A model generated the notes under the pieces. The model worked only from the letters and a program-made list of their open reading frames with translations, did not search any database and was not told the DNA's origin. A program made the translations under genes and the position numbers. DNA of 64,000 bases. It comes from Collinsella sp. AF08-23. Its GTDB lineage: Bacteria > Actinomycetota > Coriobacteriia > Coriobacteriales > Coriobacteriaceae. Below, piece after piece: positions 1 to 8,685 of the stretch (positions within the stretch are counted from its first letter, which is position 1; each line of letters starts with the position of its first letter). The stretch spans positions 1 through 64,000 of the forward strand of contig NZ_QUHV01000006.1 in the NCBI RefSeq assembly GCF_003479805.1, given 5' to 3'.

Positions 1-55
1 AGAGCATTTCCCAGTTGACAAAACTATAGGAACACCCCCCGGTACGTTTGTAAGG

Positions 56-616
56 CTAGCGTCTGAGGCTGTCACCCTTTGACGCTGGTATGTCTTCTCT
101 TCGACCGACAATTCCCAGTCCCACCTTTGTTGCGACTCTTCGTCCACATATCTCGAGCTCCACAAAGGCAAGGTTCTTATGGCGGTTTACGTTCGTGATA
201 CGCGCCTCGTGCCCACGGAGGGGGCCGGAGAGGACGGCGACGTGCTCCCCATCCATTACGCCCACACTCATGTCCACGCATCGACTTCCCTTATTGGTAA
301 GGGCTTCGATCCATGCGCGCTCATCACTGGCCAAGGGAACGAACGACTCTCCCATCTTGAGGAGGAGGGTGAACTCGGGAATCTCGCGCAATGCGCGTAT
401 AACCAAATCAAGCCGACTGCTCACCACGATTACGTAACCTGGAAGCAGGGGCTTCTCAACATCAACCCACTCCCCCGCACGCTTCATCTGCGTGGCGTAC
501 CGCGGAGAGAAACACTCTTCAACTGCTCCCTCAGGTGCCATGTGTTCAATCAGATTGCACAGCTTGCGCTCGGCACCCGTAGGCACTTGAATCACATACC
601 ATGAAACTGCAGCCAT
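56..616 (-). CDS. loaP: LoaP-type NusG paralog (specialised transcription antiterminator)
   Basis: A 186-aa NusG-family protein. The N-terminal NGN domain opens with SWYVIQVPTGAE and contains the typical PLLPGYVIV segment; a C-terminal KOW-like stretch follows (VLSGPLRGHEARI). I place the start at 616 because GAGGAGGAAGCC precedes that ATG; longer in-frame starts up to 733 have no ribosome-binding site. Paralogs of this kind bind RNA polymerase and sometimes a leader hairpin, allowing read-through of terminators in long operons. It is the fourth gene of a capsule-type operon that continues off the left edge, which fits a LoaP role. General NusG is less likely because of this context. The LoaP assignment is inferred from family and context. 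Confidence 0.8.
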   Translation of the reverse strand: MAAVSWYVIQVPTGAERKLCNLIEHMAPEGAVEECFSPRYATQMKRAGEWVDVEKPLLPGYVIVVSSRLDLVIRALREIPEFTLLLKMGESFVPLASDERAWIEALTNKGSRCVDMSVGVMDGEHVAVLSGPLRGHEARITNVNRHKNLAFVELEICGRRVATKVGLGIVGRREDIPASKGDSLRR

Positions 617-765
617 GGCTTCCTCCTCTTCGCGCGGCATAGCTTCGCCATAGGCGTACGCCATGCGGGAAAGTCTTATTCGCTCTCTTGGCACCGCTGG
701 GCTCTGCACGTGGCACGATCCCCTTAGGAGCAAGATATGTACGCAGAAAGCTTTACCGGCCTCCT

Positions 766-807
766 GCCCCGTTGGCGCTCGAACCCGTGTTCAAGTGCAA
801 ACGGGGC
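766..807 (-). promoter_or_regulatory. Nested hairpin in the loaP leader
   Basis: An outer 8-bp stem (GCCCCGTT / AACGGGGC) encloses a short internal loop and an inner 7-bp stem (CTTGAAC / GTTCGAG, one G-U pair) closed by ACGG. It lies in the 227-nt gap between the phosphatase and loaP. No U-run follows on either strand, so it is not a standard terminator. It could be an RNA element recognised by LoaP or a translational control element. Confidence 0.5.
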
Positions 808-843
808 AACATGCCAAATCAAATTCTCTTATAGGGTATCAGT

Positions 844-1500
844 TTAGATCCTCATATGCGACCCACGTCGTGGATATTTGTCGATTGCGCGAGCAAGATA
901 CATATAGTGTTCGGGCCTATGCGCATCGCTTGCAATATACCGATACAAATTGCGGTCAAACAGCTTCTTAGCGGGCTTTTTCTCTTTACCAAAGCGACCC
1001 CCGGCAAGAAAGTCGGAAGAGGCCTGCAAGTGACATCCCATTCGCACAAGCCGCTCTGCAATGTCAGGTTCTTTTTGAATTGCTCGATACCGCTCGGGGT
1101 GGGCGATAATCACCGAATAACCGAGACCTTGAAGCTCAAAGATGGTCCGCTCGTAGTCGGCAAAATCGCGCTCAGTAGCGTGGGGGTCAAGCTCAAGGAG
1201 AAACTCGTTGCCCCCGTCAAAACACAGGTAGGGCGCCCACTGCTCCACCCCCAGCTCCATGAGCTTAGGGTGCGCCACCTCAAAGCCCATCTGCAGGGGA
1301 AAGCCATCCGCATGAGCCTGCAGCTCGCGGAATGCCGCCCACATAGCGTCGTAGTCAAAATAAGGATCACGGCAATGGGGTGTGCAGACAATACTCGTCA
1401 CACCAGCAGCCTTGGCAGCCTCGAGCATCGAAAGGCTCATGGCAAGATCACGAGCGCCGTCATCAACGCCGGGAAGTATATGGCAATGGATGTCTCTCAT
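844..1500 (-). CDS. cpsB: PHP-family protein-tyrosine phosphatase (CpsB/YwqE type)
   Basis: 218 aa. It starts with the metal-binding motif DIHCHILPGVDDG and has further PHP-type histidines (CTPHC near residue 42, AHPERYR near 134, SDAHR near 192). Enzymes of this group dephosphorylate the tyrosine tail of the partner BY-kinase and so tune capsule or exopolysaccharide polymer length. It follows the kinase gene after a 76-nt gap with a GC-rich hairpin and precedes loaP. The start has GAGGGGG five bases upstream. Length and motifs fit a complete enzyme. Confidence 0.88.
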   Translation of the reverse strand: MRDIHCHILPGVDDGARDLAMSLSMLEAAKAAGVTSIVCTPHCRDPYFDYDAMWAAFRELQAHADGFPLQMGFEVAHPKLMELGVEQWAPYLCFDGGNEFLLELDPHATERDFADYERTIFELQGLGYSVIIAHPERYRAIQKEPDIAERLVRMGCHLQASSDFLAGGRFGKEKKPAKKLFDRNLYRYIASDAHRPEHYMYLARAIDKYPRRGSHMRI

Positions 1501-1527
1501 GACTGCCCCCTCACTTCTTTAGTAAAG

Positions 1528-1554
1528 CTCCGCCGTGCTCGTGGCACGGCGGAG
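1528..1554 (-). terminator. GC-rich hairpin between cpsD and cpsB
   Basis: A perfect 11-bp stem (CTCCGCCGTGC / GCACGGCGGAG) with a 5-nt loop, followed on the minus strand by CTTTACT. It sits between two genes of one operon. It may be a weak internal terminator or a 3'-end stabiliser giving different amounts of upstream and downstream genes. An antiterminator is encoded in the same operon, so attenuation is plausible. Confidence 0.5.
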
Positions 1555-1576
1555 TAGTCGATACTCGCTGTGGCGC

Positions 1577-2485
1577 TTAGTTCTTCTTGGCGCCCGCACT
1601 CATGCTTGCGATAAACTGCGCCGTCGAGTCGGGAGCGATCTTACCCGCCGACGCACCGGGAGTATTGGGCAGGGGCTTAAGGCCCGGAGCGGCATTCGCC
1701 GAGCGCGCGGATCCTGCAGGACGGGCGGCGGAGCGCGACGCAGGACGTGCGCTGGGCTTGGAAGGCGCCGGCGCGGCAGAGGGCGCGGAGGTAGGAGCAC
1801 TCGGGGCGTTAGCATCGTCGCCGCCGCGAGAATAATACTCGGTGTAATACTCGCTCTTCTCGCTCTTGCACAGGTTCATGACGGCACCCAAGACATTCGC
1901 GCCTGCCTTCTCAAGCTGCGCAAACGAGGCGGTAAGCTCATCGCGGCGCACAACATTCTGGCCAACGACCAACAGCGTGCCGTCGGCAACAGTGGAGAGA
2001 ATCGCGGCGTCGACGAAGGCGGACAGCGGCGGCGTGTCAAAAATGACGTAGTCGAAGCTGGAAAGCGCAGCCTCGGCTAAATTACGGAAGCGCTTGGAAC
2101 CGAGTAGGGCATCCGGATTGGGAATGTGGGGTTCGCAATCGAGGAAATACATGCCGCGGGCAGCGGTGCTCACCACGGCGTCGGCAAGAGAGACCTGACC
2201 GCACAACACGGCATACACACCGGAACGCGCGTGCACGCCCAAGCTGTTCGCGACGGACCTGCGACGCATGTCGGTCTCGACCAAAAGCACCTTACTCCCC
2301 GAGCTGGCCATGGCCTCGGCAAGCGAGATGGCCACCGTGGTCTTGCCCTCATTGGGAACCGACGACGTCACCACAATGGAGCGAATCGGATCGTCAACGG
2401 AGGCGAAGCGAATGTTGGCCGCAAGCGTCTTGATCGCGTTCTGCATATGGATCTGGTCGACACCGACCTTCTGCTGCTTTGCCAT
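1577..2485 (-). CDS. cpsD: Bacterial tyrosine kinase (CpsD/CapB type)
   Basis: 302 aa. Walker A is SSVPNEGKTTVAISLAEA, Walker A' is LLVETDMRRRS, and Walker B is FDYVIFDTPPLS. A tyrosine cluster (YYTEYYS, near residues 217-223) is the likely autophosphorylation site. Unusually, about 70 residues rich in Ala, Pro and Ser follow the cluster. BY-kinases work with a Wzz-type membrane partner, here encoded directly upstream with a 1-nt gap. The pair controls assembly and export of surface polysaccharide. GGAGG lies 8 nt before the start. Confidence 0.9.
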   Translation of the reverse strand: MAKQQKVGVDQIHMQNAIKTLAANIRFASVDDPIRSIVVTSSVPNEGKTTVAISLAEAMASSGSKVLLVETDMRRRSVANSLGVHARSGVYAVLCGQVSLADAVVSTAARGMYFLDCEPHIPNPDALLGSKRFRNLAEAALSSFDYVIFDTPPLSAFVDAAILSTVADGTLLVVGQNVVRRDELTASFAQLEKAGANVLGAVMNLCKSEKSEYYTEYYSRGGDDANAPSAPTSAPSAAPAPSKPSARPASRSAARPAGSARSANAAPGLKPLPNTPGASAGKIAPDSTAQFIASMSAGAKKN

Positions 2486-2486
2486 A

Positions 2487-3143
2487 TTAGCGGCCTCCCT
2501 TCACAAGCGGAATGCGTCCGATAACCGGAACGCCCAGAAGCTCCTCGACTTCCTCGGCGCTACGGACCTTCATGTTGAGCATATCGGCAACAACGACGAT
2601 CGCGACGGCTGCAAACAGGCCGCCCATGCAGGCAACGGCAACGTACAGAGGACGCTTGGGACCACTCGGCGCCTGGGGCGCGACCGCCTGGTCGATGATG
2701 TTAACGGCTTGGACCTTCATGACGTCCTGCGAGATGGCGGAGACGTTATCGGCGATGGCGTTCGCGACCTCGGCCACCTGCTGAGGATCGGTACCGGTCA
2801 CTGACAGTTCGATAACGCGAGACGTGGTGGCACTGGAGACGGAGATTTCAAAATCGCTCAAGTTCTTGAGGCCCAGATCGTCAGCGGTCGCGTTCTGGAC
2901 GCGGTTGGACTCCAAAAGCGTGGTGACGTCGTTTGCCACCATCTGGGAGGCCGAAAGATCCGAAGAGAGATTGCTCGAAGACTGGTCCTGGCTGGTAAGA
3001 ACGTACAGGCTTGTGGTTGCCGTATACGTGTTGGGCATTCCAATAAATGAATACGCGGCAACAAGCAACGCGCAGACAACGGGCAGTCCCACGACCAGCT
3101 TCATATGCTTTTTCAATAATTCAAACAGCTCGAGAAGCGTCAT
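2487..3143 (-). CDS. cpsC: Wzz-type polysaccharide chain-length regulator (CpsC/CapA type)
   Basis: 218 aa from the ATG at 3143 (GGAGAGG seven bases upstream; the longer frame to 3179 lacks a site). A cytoplasmic start (MTLLELFELLKKHMK) precedes a first membrane helix (residues 17-38). A long extracellular region follows, then a PxGPKRPLYVA segment and a second helix near residues 165-190. This two-helix layout is typical of the Wzz family, which activates the BY-kinase and sets polymer length. It is the first gene of the capsule operon. Confidence 0.88.
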   Translation of the reverse strand: MTLLELFELLKKHMKLVVGLPVVCALLVAAYSFIGMPNTYTATTSLYVLTSQDQSSSNLSSDLSASQMVANDVTTLLESNRVQNATADDLGLKNLSDFEISVSSATTSRVIELSVTGTDPQQVAEVANAIADNVSAISQDVMKVQAVNIIDQAVAPQAPSGPKRPLYVAVACMGGLFAAVAIVVVADMLNMKVRSAEEVEELLGVPVIGRIPLVKGGR

Positions 3144-3253
3144 TAAGCAACCTCTCCATCCCCAACGATACGTAGACACATCAAACAGTCGAATATATTA
3201 CCAAACTGGGTAGATTTGTCTCCTGGAATGCATAACGTGGGACACAACTGCAG

Positions 3254-3279
3254 AAATCTGACAGAAATGCGTCAGATTT
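3254..3279. promoter_or_regulatory. Perfect 9-bp dyad upstream of the capsule operon
   Basis: AAATCTGAC, an 8-nt spacer, then GTCAGATTT, placed 10 bp after the recO stop and about 110 bp before cpsC. The stem is AT-rich and only TTTC follows on the minus strand. It is either a weak recO terminator or an operator for the capsule promoter. A possible -10 (TAATAT) lies between it and cpsC without a clear -35. Confidence 0.4.
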
Positions 3280-3288
3280 TGCCGTTTA

Positions 3289-4035
3289 TTAACGCCCCAA
3301 TAAGAATTCGAGCGCCCTTAAGCGGCAATCCAGGTGCGTGGCGGCCCATATATGGGCCAAGCCGAGGAGCCGCGCCGCGGTATGGGGGTCGATGTTTGAG
3401 GCGGCGAGCTCCGTGAAACGCAGGGCAATGAGACCCTCGAGCCACTGCGCCATGTTGGCATCCACCCGCTCGCACCCGGGAACGCCCTGCGCGCAACTGG
3501 CGCACAGCAAGCCGCCCGCCTGGGCCGAGAAGTACGTGGGGTGCTCGTCATCGCACGCGACGCAGCACGAATAATCGGGTCGGTAGCCCACATGACTTAA
3601 CAGCTTGAAGGCGTACGCAGCTACCAGGAGGTCCTGGTGGACGGGGTCTGCCTGGGCCAGCTGCGCCAGCGCCGCGCGCGTGATGGGGTACACGAACGTA
3701 TCTTCGGCATCCTCATAGGTGCACCGCTCCGCGACCTCCGCCACCGCGCTCGCGGCGGCAAGGAGTTCGTACGTGGGCTGCGACCCCAAAGGCGCCGCGA
3801 TGAGCTCCGCCTGCGAGACGATGTCGAGGCCGCGCCCATGCGCCAACAGCAGGTCGACCTCGCAGCACAGCTCGCAGCGAGCCGCCAAGCGGCTCCCCGG
3901 CTTGCGCGCGCCCTTGGCAACCGCACGGATCTGGCGACCGGTCTGGTCGACGAGCGTAAGGATAAGGTCCGTCTCCTTGAGCTTGGTCTTGTCGAGCACG
4001 ATGGCCTTCGTGCGATACGTGCGGCTACCGGCCAT
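3289..4035 (-). CDS. recO: DNA repair protein RecO
   Basis: 248 aa. The N-terminal OB-fold begins RTYRTKAIVLDKTKLKETD. A zinc-type CxxC pair (CCVACDD near 158, CASC near 177) and the helical C-terminal part match RecO. RecO loads RecA onto SSB-coated single-stranded DNA with RecR in gap and break repair. The order era-recO is common. A long palindrome (4069-4176) separates recO from era. Length is typical of the family. Confidence 0.92.
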   Translation of the reverse strand: MAGSRTYRTKAIVLDKTKLKETDLILTLVDQTGRQIRAVAKGARKPGSRLAARCELCCEVDLLLAHGRGLDIVSQAELIAAPLGSQPTYELLAAASAVAEVAERCTYEDAEDTFVYPITRAALAQLAQADPVHQDLLVAAYAFKLLSHVGYRPDYSCCVACDDEHPTYFSAQAGGLLCASCAQGVPGCERVDANMAQWLEGLIALRFTELAASNIDPHTAARLLGLAHIWAATHLDCRLRALEFLLGR

Positions 4036-4068
4036 GACCGCTCACGACCAGCCGCAGCGCATGTGGAG

Positions 4069-4176
4069 GGTGCCGGTACATGTCATCGCCTGCTCGAACA
4101 GTCCTGCTCGCGACGAAGGCGCCACAGGCGCCTTCTGCTCGTGCGGAACTCGCAAGCGATGACATGCACCGGCACC
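4069..4176. repeat. Family-1 palindromic element, copy A
   Basis: Locus-specific 21-bp arms (4069-4089 with 4156-4176, one mismatch) enclose the conserved blocks CAGTCCTGCTCG..ACGAAG and CTTC..CGTGCGGAA. A 9-bp apical hairpin (GAAGGCGCC, loop ACA, GGCGCCTTC) lies between them. It sits between era and recO, entirely outside genes. Four more copies are in the window. Confidence 0.85.
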
Positions 4177-4217
4177 GGACGATCACGGGCGTCAGTCTGT
4201 ACGAGTGAGAAACGTGG

Positions 4218-5249
4218 CTACTCGTCATCGGCGGCGTAGCCAAAGCGGCGGATCTCGCGGGCGTCCTCGCGCCAATGCGGCTTGACCTTAACGTCCAGCC
4301 CCAGGTACACGCGGCAGCCGAACATGCGCTCCAAGTCACGGCGCGCCTCGATACCGATACGCTTGATCATCTCGCCGCCCTTGCCCACGAGGATGCCCTT
4401 CTGACCCTCGCGCTCCACATAAACGGTGGCATGCAGGCGCAGCAGATCGCGCTTGGGACGCTCGAATTCATCGCAGATCACGCCGACGGCATGCGGAATC
4501 TCCTCGCGCGTGCGCAGCAGCACCTTCTCGCGCACGAACTCGGCAACCAACACCTCGTCGGCCTCGTCGGTGCCCATGCCCTCGGGGAACCAGCGCGGAC
4601 CTTGCGGAAGGAATCGCGCCACCACATCCACGAACGCCTCCACGTTGAAGCCTTCCGTGGAAGACACGACGATCTCGTCGTCAAAGTTCACGAGCTCGCG
4701 CGCGGCTTCGATCTGCTTGAGCATCTGCTCGGGGCTCGCGAGGTCGGCCTTGGTAAGAACGAGCACTTTGGGTGCCTTGGCGGCAGCCACGCGCTCGGCC
4801 ACCCATGCGTCGCCACGACCGATGGGCGCGCTCGCGTCGATCACGAACGCGATCACGTCAACGTCCGCAAGCTCTCCCAGGGCGCTCTTGTTGAGCTCGG
4901 AGCCCAAGCCGTCCTTGGGCTTGTGGATACCAGGCGTGTCCACAATGACGAGCTGGCAGTCCTCGCGATTCACCACCGCACGCAGGCGGCGGCGGGTCGT
5001 CTGCGTCACCGGTGAGGTGATGGCGACCTTCTCGCCGTAGCAGGCGTTGAGCAGCGTGGACTTGCCAGCGTTTGGACGGCCCACCAGGGCAACGAAGCCG
5101 GAACGGAAACCCTCGGGCACATCGGCGCACAGGGGTGCCGGTCCAGCAGTGCCGGAAAAGTCAGGCATCTCACCGGACTCGAGCATGGCATCAAGCTCAT
5201 CGTCGGAGAGGTCGGCAAACGGGTCGAAATCGGTCATAACATCGGACAT
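4218..5249 (-). CDS. era: GTPase Era
   Basis: 343 aa. G1 GRPNAGKST (near 57), G3 DTPGIH (near 104), G4 TKAD (near 166), and a C-terminal KH domain with GKGGEMIKRIG. Era binds the 3' end of 16S rRNA and helps mature the 30S subunit. An acidic extension of about 45 residues precedes the G domain, longer than in most Era proteins. GAGGAG lies five bases before the start. The neighbours ybeY, dgkA and recO fit the usual era context. Confidence 0.95.
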   Translation of the reverse strand: MSDVMTDFDPFADLSDDELDAMLESGEMPDFSGTAGPAPLCADVPEGFRSGFVALVGRPNAGKSTLLNACYGEKVAITSPVTQTTRRRLRAVVNREDCQLVIVDTPGIHKPKDGLGSELNKSALGELADVDVIAFVIDASAPIGRGDAWVAERVAAAKAPKVLVLTKADLASPEQMLKQIEAARELVNFDDEIVVSSTEGFNVEAFVDVVARFLPQGPRWFPEGMGTDEADEVLVAEFVREKVLLRTREEIPHAVGVICDEFERPKRDLLRLHATVYVEREGQKGILVGKGGEMIKRIGIEARRDLERMFGCRVYLGLDVKVKPHWREDAREIRRFGYAADDE

Positions 5250-5304
5250 AGGTACTCCTCAACAGATACGTTGGAACTTGAACGGTGCGGACAATCACAG
5301 CGAT

Positions 5305-5427
5305 CGAATGGTGCAATTGGGGACGTACCCCAACTGCGCCATTCCCCAACTGCACCATTCGGTGTGAGCTACAAGGTGCGACTGCTGACAGGGCTGCGTT
5401 TTACAAAGGGACTACGTCCCCAATTGG
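5305..5427. repeat. Family-2 (GGGGACGT) palindromic repeats, two units
   Basis: Unit 1 is a 19-bp inverted repeat with one mismatch (5305-5323 and 5343-5361). It contains ATTGGGGACGTACCCCAA. Unit 2 (5396-5427), read on the minus strand, carries CCAATTGGGGACGTAGTCC then CTTTGTAAAACGC. Nearly the same string occurs at 43376-43406. Both units lie between dgkA and era. The motif resembles REP-type sequences; mobility is an inference. Confidence 0.75.
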
Positions 5428-5435
5428 AAAGGCGG

Positions 5436-5825
5436 TCAGTGCCAGGGGCCGAGGAAGCCGAAGGCGTGGGCGAACACGAGGATGCCCACGATCGCGGCGG
5501 TGATGGACAGCACGTAGACACTCGCAGCGGCGATGTCCTTGGCGCGCTTGGCAAGCGGGTGCAGCTCCTGCGTGGCCAGATCCACGATGGCCTCCATGGC
5601 GGTGTTACACAGCTCGGCGAAGATCACCAGGCCGATGCAGATCGCGATAAGCGCCCAGCTAATCAACTGAAGCTTGGCCACTAAACCGGCGATGACCGTA
5701 AGGATACCCGCCACGAGCATGACCTTGATGTTGCGCTCTGTCTTGACGGCGGTCATGAAGCCCTCAATGGCGTAGCCAAACGAGCGCAAAAACGACGGAT
5801 GGTCCTTGTTGGAACCGGGAATCAT
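5436..5825 (-). CDS. dgkA: Diacylglycerol kinase / undecaprenol kinase family protein
   Basis: 129 aa with three membrane helices and the family signature around residues 68-80 (FAELCNTAMEAIVDL), with conserved Glu and Asn. In Gram-positives this family usually phosphorylates undecaprenol, recycling the lipid carrier for wall and capsule synthesis. AGGAGG precedes the start by four bases. It follows ybeY closely and precedes era, a conserved order. Lipid substrate cannot be told from sequence alone. Confidence 0.88.
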   Translation of the reverse strand: MIPGSNKDHPSFLRSFGYAIEGFMTAVKTERNIKVMLVAGILTVIAGLVAKLQLISWALIAICIGLVIFAELCNTAMEAIVDLATQELHPLAKRAKDIAAASVYVLSITAAIVGILVFAHAFGFLGPWH

Positions 5826-5833
5826 GGCGCCTC

Positions 5834-6343
5834 CTAATCGTGTGCGTGGTTAGTGATGGGACCGACCTCGACGTCGTCGGGGTTCTCTCCCCGCATGACG
5901 GCGAGCTCGCGCAACAGCGCGTCCTCGCGGGCCTCCATAACCTCAGCCGCATCATCCTCGATATGGTCATAGCCCAGCAGGTGCAAAAGGCCGTGCACAA
6001 GCATGAGGCGGCACTCGTCGGCTGGCGTGTTGCCAAACCCGGGTGCTTGGCGCTCAATCACCTCGGGCGCCAGGATGACATCGCCAAGCTCGATGAGTTC
6101 ATCGGCAGGAAGCTCATCGTCAAAAGCTGAGTCGCACTCAAAGGAGAGGACATCGGTGGTTCGATCGATGCCACGCCACTCGTGGTTGAGCTCGCGCATC
6201 TCCGACTCGTCCACAAACGAAAGGGAGATCTCCACCTCTCGTTCCACTCCTTCTGCGGCGAGGACATGTGCCGCAATGGCACGAATCTCCTCCTCGGCAA
6301 TGAGGGTGGGTAGCTCGGCGTCGTTACTGATGAGAACGGCCAT
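5834..6343 (-). CDS. ybeY: Endoribonuclease YbeY
   Basis: 169 aa. The zinc-binding motif HGLLHLLGYDH (near 118-128) is the YbeY signature. The enzyme acts in 16S rRNA 3'-end maturation and ribosome quality control. The start at 6343 follows AGGAGGGGCGTC and overlaps the end of phoH by 20 nt, so translation is probably coupled. The frame is open further upstream but only inside phoH. phoH-ybeY-dgkA-era is a classic cluster. Confidence 0.94.
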   Translation of the reverse strand: MAVLISNDAELPTLIAEEEIRAIAAHVLAAEGVEREVEISLSFVDESEMRELNHEWRGIDRTTDVLSFECDSAFDDELPADELIELGDVILAPEVIERQAPGFGNTPADECRLMLVHGLLHLLGYDHIEDDAAEVMEAREDALLRELAVMRGENPDDVEVGPITNHAHD

Positions 6344-7334
6344 GACGCCCCTCCTTTCCAGATTGCACGCCTTCGGCATCAAACGCCTCGTACGCTTCCA
6401 CAATCTTACCAACAAGCCGGTGACGCACCACATCGGCGCGGGCGAGCTCCACGAACGCGATGCCCTCCACGCTGCACAGGATCTCCTGGGCATCGGTGAG
6501 ACCGCCGCGCTTGCCAGGTAGGTCGCGCTGCGTGGCATCGCCCGTGATAACGAAGGTCGAGTTAAAGCCCAGACGCGTGAGGAACATCTTCATCTGCTCG
6601 GGCGTGGTGTTTTGCGCCTCGTCCAAGATCACGAACGCGTCGTTCAGGGTGCGGCCGCGCATGTAGGCGAGCGGCGCGATCTCGACCACGCCGCGCTCAA
6701 CGAGCTCATGCGCGCGCTCGGCGTCCATCATGTCGAACAGCGCGTCGTAGAGGGGGCGAACGTAAGGATCGACTTTCTCCTCCAGGGTGCCGGGCAAAAA
6801 GCCCAGACTCTCCCCCGCCTCGACCACGGGACGCGTGAGTACGATGCGCCCCACGTCGCGGCGCTGCAGAGCTGCCACCGCCATGGCCATGGCAAGATAC
6901 GTCTTGCCCGTACCCGCGGGACCCGTGCAAAAGGTGACGGTGTGCTCGCGAATGGCGTCGATATAGCGTTGCTGGCCAGGGGTCTTGGGCCGAATGACCT
7001 TGCCGCGGTAGCTGAGCAGCACGTCATCGCGCGGGCCGGAGGAGCGCACGTCCTCGGCGCGCAGGCCGTCGATGGCGCGATCCACATCGTCCGCCGTGAG
7101 GGTAACGCCGGTAGTGGCAACTTGCATGATGTGGGTGAACAGGCGCGTGAGCAGGTCGACTTCGCCGGGCGCGCCACTCAACGAGACGGCGTTCCCCCGC
7201 ACGGTGACGCTGGCCTCGCACCGGCGCTCGGCGGCACGCAGAAGCGCGTCGGCCGGGCCGGTCACGCGCGTGGGGTCAACCCCCGCGGGGATGGAAAGCC
7301 GCACTTTCGCCGTACTGGTAGCGGAGCCACTCAT
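6324..7334 (-). CDS. phoH: PhoH-like ATPase (PhoL type)
   Basis: 336 aa. Walker [12 protein letters not shown] (near 136), Walker B-like [10 protein letters not shown] (near 232). An N-terminal region of about 110 residues precedes the ATPase core, as in PhoH2/PhoL proteins. It is a predicted RNA-linked ATPase; the precise role is not settled. It overlaps mtaB by four bases upstream and ybeY by 20 bases downstream, so the cluster is tightly coupled. Confidence 0.9.
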   Translation of the reverse strand: MSGSATSTAKVRLSIPAGVDPTRVTGPADALLRAAERRCEASVTVRGNAVSLSGAPGEVDLLTRLFTHIMQVATTGVTLTADDVDRAIDGLRAEDVRSSGPRDDVLLSYRGKVIRPKTPGQQRYIDAIREHTVTFCTGPAGTGKTYLAMAMAVAALQRRDVGRIVLTRPVVEAGESLGFLPGTLEEKVDPYVRPLYDALFDMMDAERAHELVERGVVEIAPLAYMRGRTLNDAFVILDEAQNTTPEQMKMFLTRLGFNSTFVITGDATQRDLPGKRGGLTDAQEILCSVEGIAFVELARADVVRHRLVGKIVEAYEAFDAEGVQSGKEGRHGRSHQ

Positions 7335-8674
7335 CGCCGCCCCTCCCCTTCGGCAGACCCATCAGAGGCGTTGGGGGCTACCGACTGGTCGTCGTTCCCG
7401 CGCAGGACATGGGCATGGAGGATACCGCGATCATCCATGGCGTCGACCCGCACGCGAACAAGGGAGCCGGCGCGGTCGAGGGGCACATCGTCCACGATCA
7501 CGCGATGGAAGCTGCCCAGGGTACCGCGGTTACCATACTCCAAGACGGCGTTCTCGCACGTGCCCACGCGTAAGGCCGCATCCGCCTGAGCGCACCGCTC
7601 GGCAACCGCACGAAGCTCAGAGGCGCGGGCCGCCATGACCTCGGGCGCCACCTGATCGGGCGCCTCCGCGGCGGGGGTACCGGGTCGCGCGCTATAGCGG
7701 AATACGTGCATGCGGCTAAAGCCCACGCGCTCGCACAGGGCGCGGCTCTGAGCAAACTCTTCCTCGGTCTCCCCAGGGAAGCCCGCGATGATGTCACAGG
7801 AAATAGAGGCGGCGGGCAGTTTGCCGCGGATCATGGCGACCGTAGCCTCGTATTGCTCTGCCGTGTAGGGGCGATTCATGCGCTCCAGGGTAGCGGTGCA
7901 ACCAGACTGGAGCGGTAGATGCAAAAACGGGGCGACACGCTCGCCGCCGGCCACCATGGCGTCTATAAGGCGCTCGTCGACGTCCATGGGCTCGAGCGAG
8001 GACAGGCGAACCTGGGGGATGTCCGTCTCGTGCAGGATGATGCGCAGCAGCTCGTCGATCTCCACATGAGAGTCCTCGGCATCCGCGCCGTCATATGCCC
8101 CCAGGTTGACACCCGTGAGCACGACCTCGGGAATGTCGGCGCGTTCGGCTTCGCGCACTTGGCGCAGGACCGCCTCGACGGGAACAGAGCGCTCGGGACC
8201 ACGTGCCTTCCACACGATACAGTAGGAGCAACGGTTGTTGCAGCCGTCCTGGACCTTGATGCCCAGGCGCGAGCGGCCCAGAAGGTCACCTAGGTCGTGG
8301 TGTTCGCCTGCCGACGCGTCGGTACGCAAGGAGAGCCCTGCGGCTCGAGCGGCCGTGCGGGCGACGTCGATCTTGGAGGGTTCGGCGATTACGCGCGGCG
8401 ACAGCTCCGTAAGCTCACCGGGATGAAGGTTGACCACGCAGCCAGTCACGATAACGATGGGCTCGTTGGGCAGACCGAGTGCATGCCGCACTGCCTTACG
8501 GGTCTTTGACTCGGCCTCACCGGTGACGGCACAGGTGTTGATGACGATGAGGTCCGCATCTTGCTGGTCCACGAGCGCGAAGCCCGCAGAGGCAAGGTCG
8601 GAGGTGATGCGGTCGGATTCGACGCGGTTTACCCGGCATCCCAGGTTAACCACGCTGGCGAAGGGGCGCGTCAT
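7331..8674 (-). CDS. mtaB: tRNA (N6-threonylcarbamoyladenosine) methylthiotransferase MtaB
   Basis: 447 aa, a MiaB-family radical SAM enzyme. The N-terminal UPF0004 domain has cysteines in NLGCRVN, NTCAV and TGC. The radical SAM motif is CNNRCSYC (near 146-153), and a C-terminal TRAM-like part follows. MtaB converts t6A37 to ms2t6A37 in tRNAs reading ANN codons. The LGCRVN opening and dnaJ/phoH context favour MtaB over MiaB or RimO. It overlaps phoH by four bases. Confidence 0.88.
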   Translation of the reverse strand: MTRPFASVVNLGCRVNRVESDRITSDLASAGFALVDQQDADLIVINTCAVTGEAESKTRKAVRHALGLPNEPIVIVTGCVVNLHPGELTELSPRVIAEPSKIDVARTAARAAGLSLRTDASAGEHHDLGDLLGRSRLGIKVQDGCNNRCSYCIVWKARGPERSVPVEAVLRQVREAERADIPEVVLTGVNLGAYDGADAEDSHVEIDELLRIILHETDIPQVRLSSLEPMDVDERLIDAMVAGGERVAPFLHLPLQSGCTATLERMNRPYTAEQYEATVAMIRGKLPAASISCDIIAGFPGETEEEFAQSRALCERVGFSRMHVFRYSARPGTPAAEAPDQVAPEVMAARASELRAVAERCAQADAALRVGTCENAVLEYGNRGTLGSFHRVIVDDVPLDRAGSLVRVRVDAMDDRGILHAHVLRGNDDQSVAPNASDGSAEGEGRR

Positions 8675-8685
8675 ACGGGTCCGTT

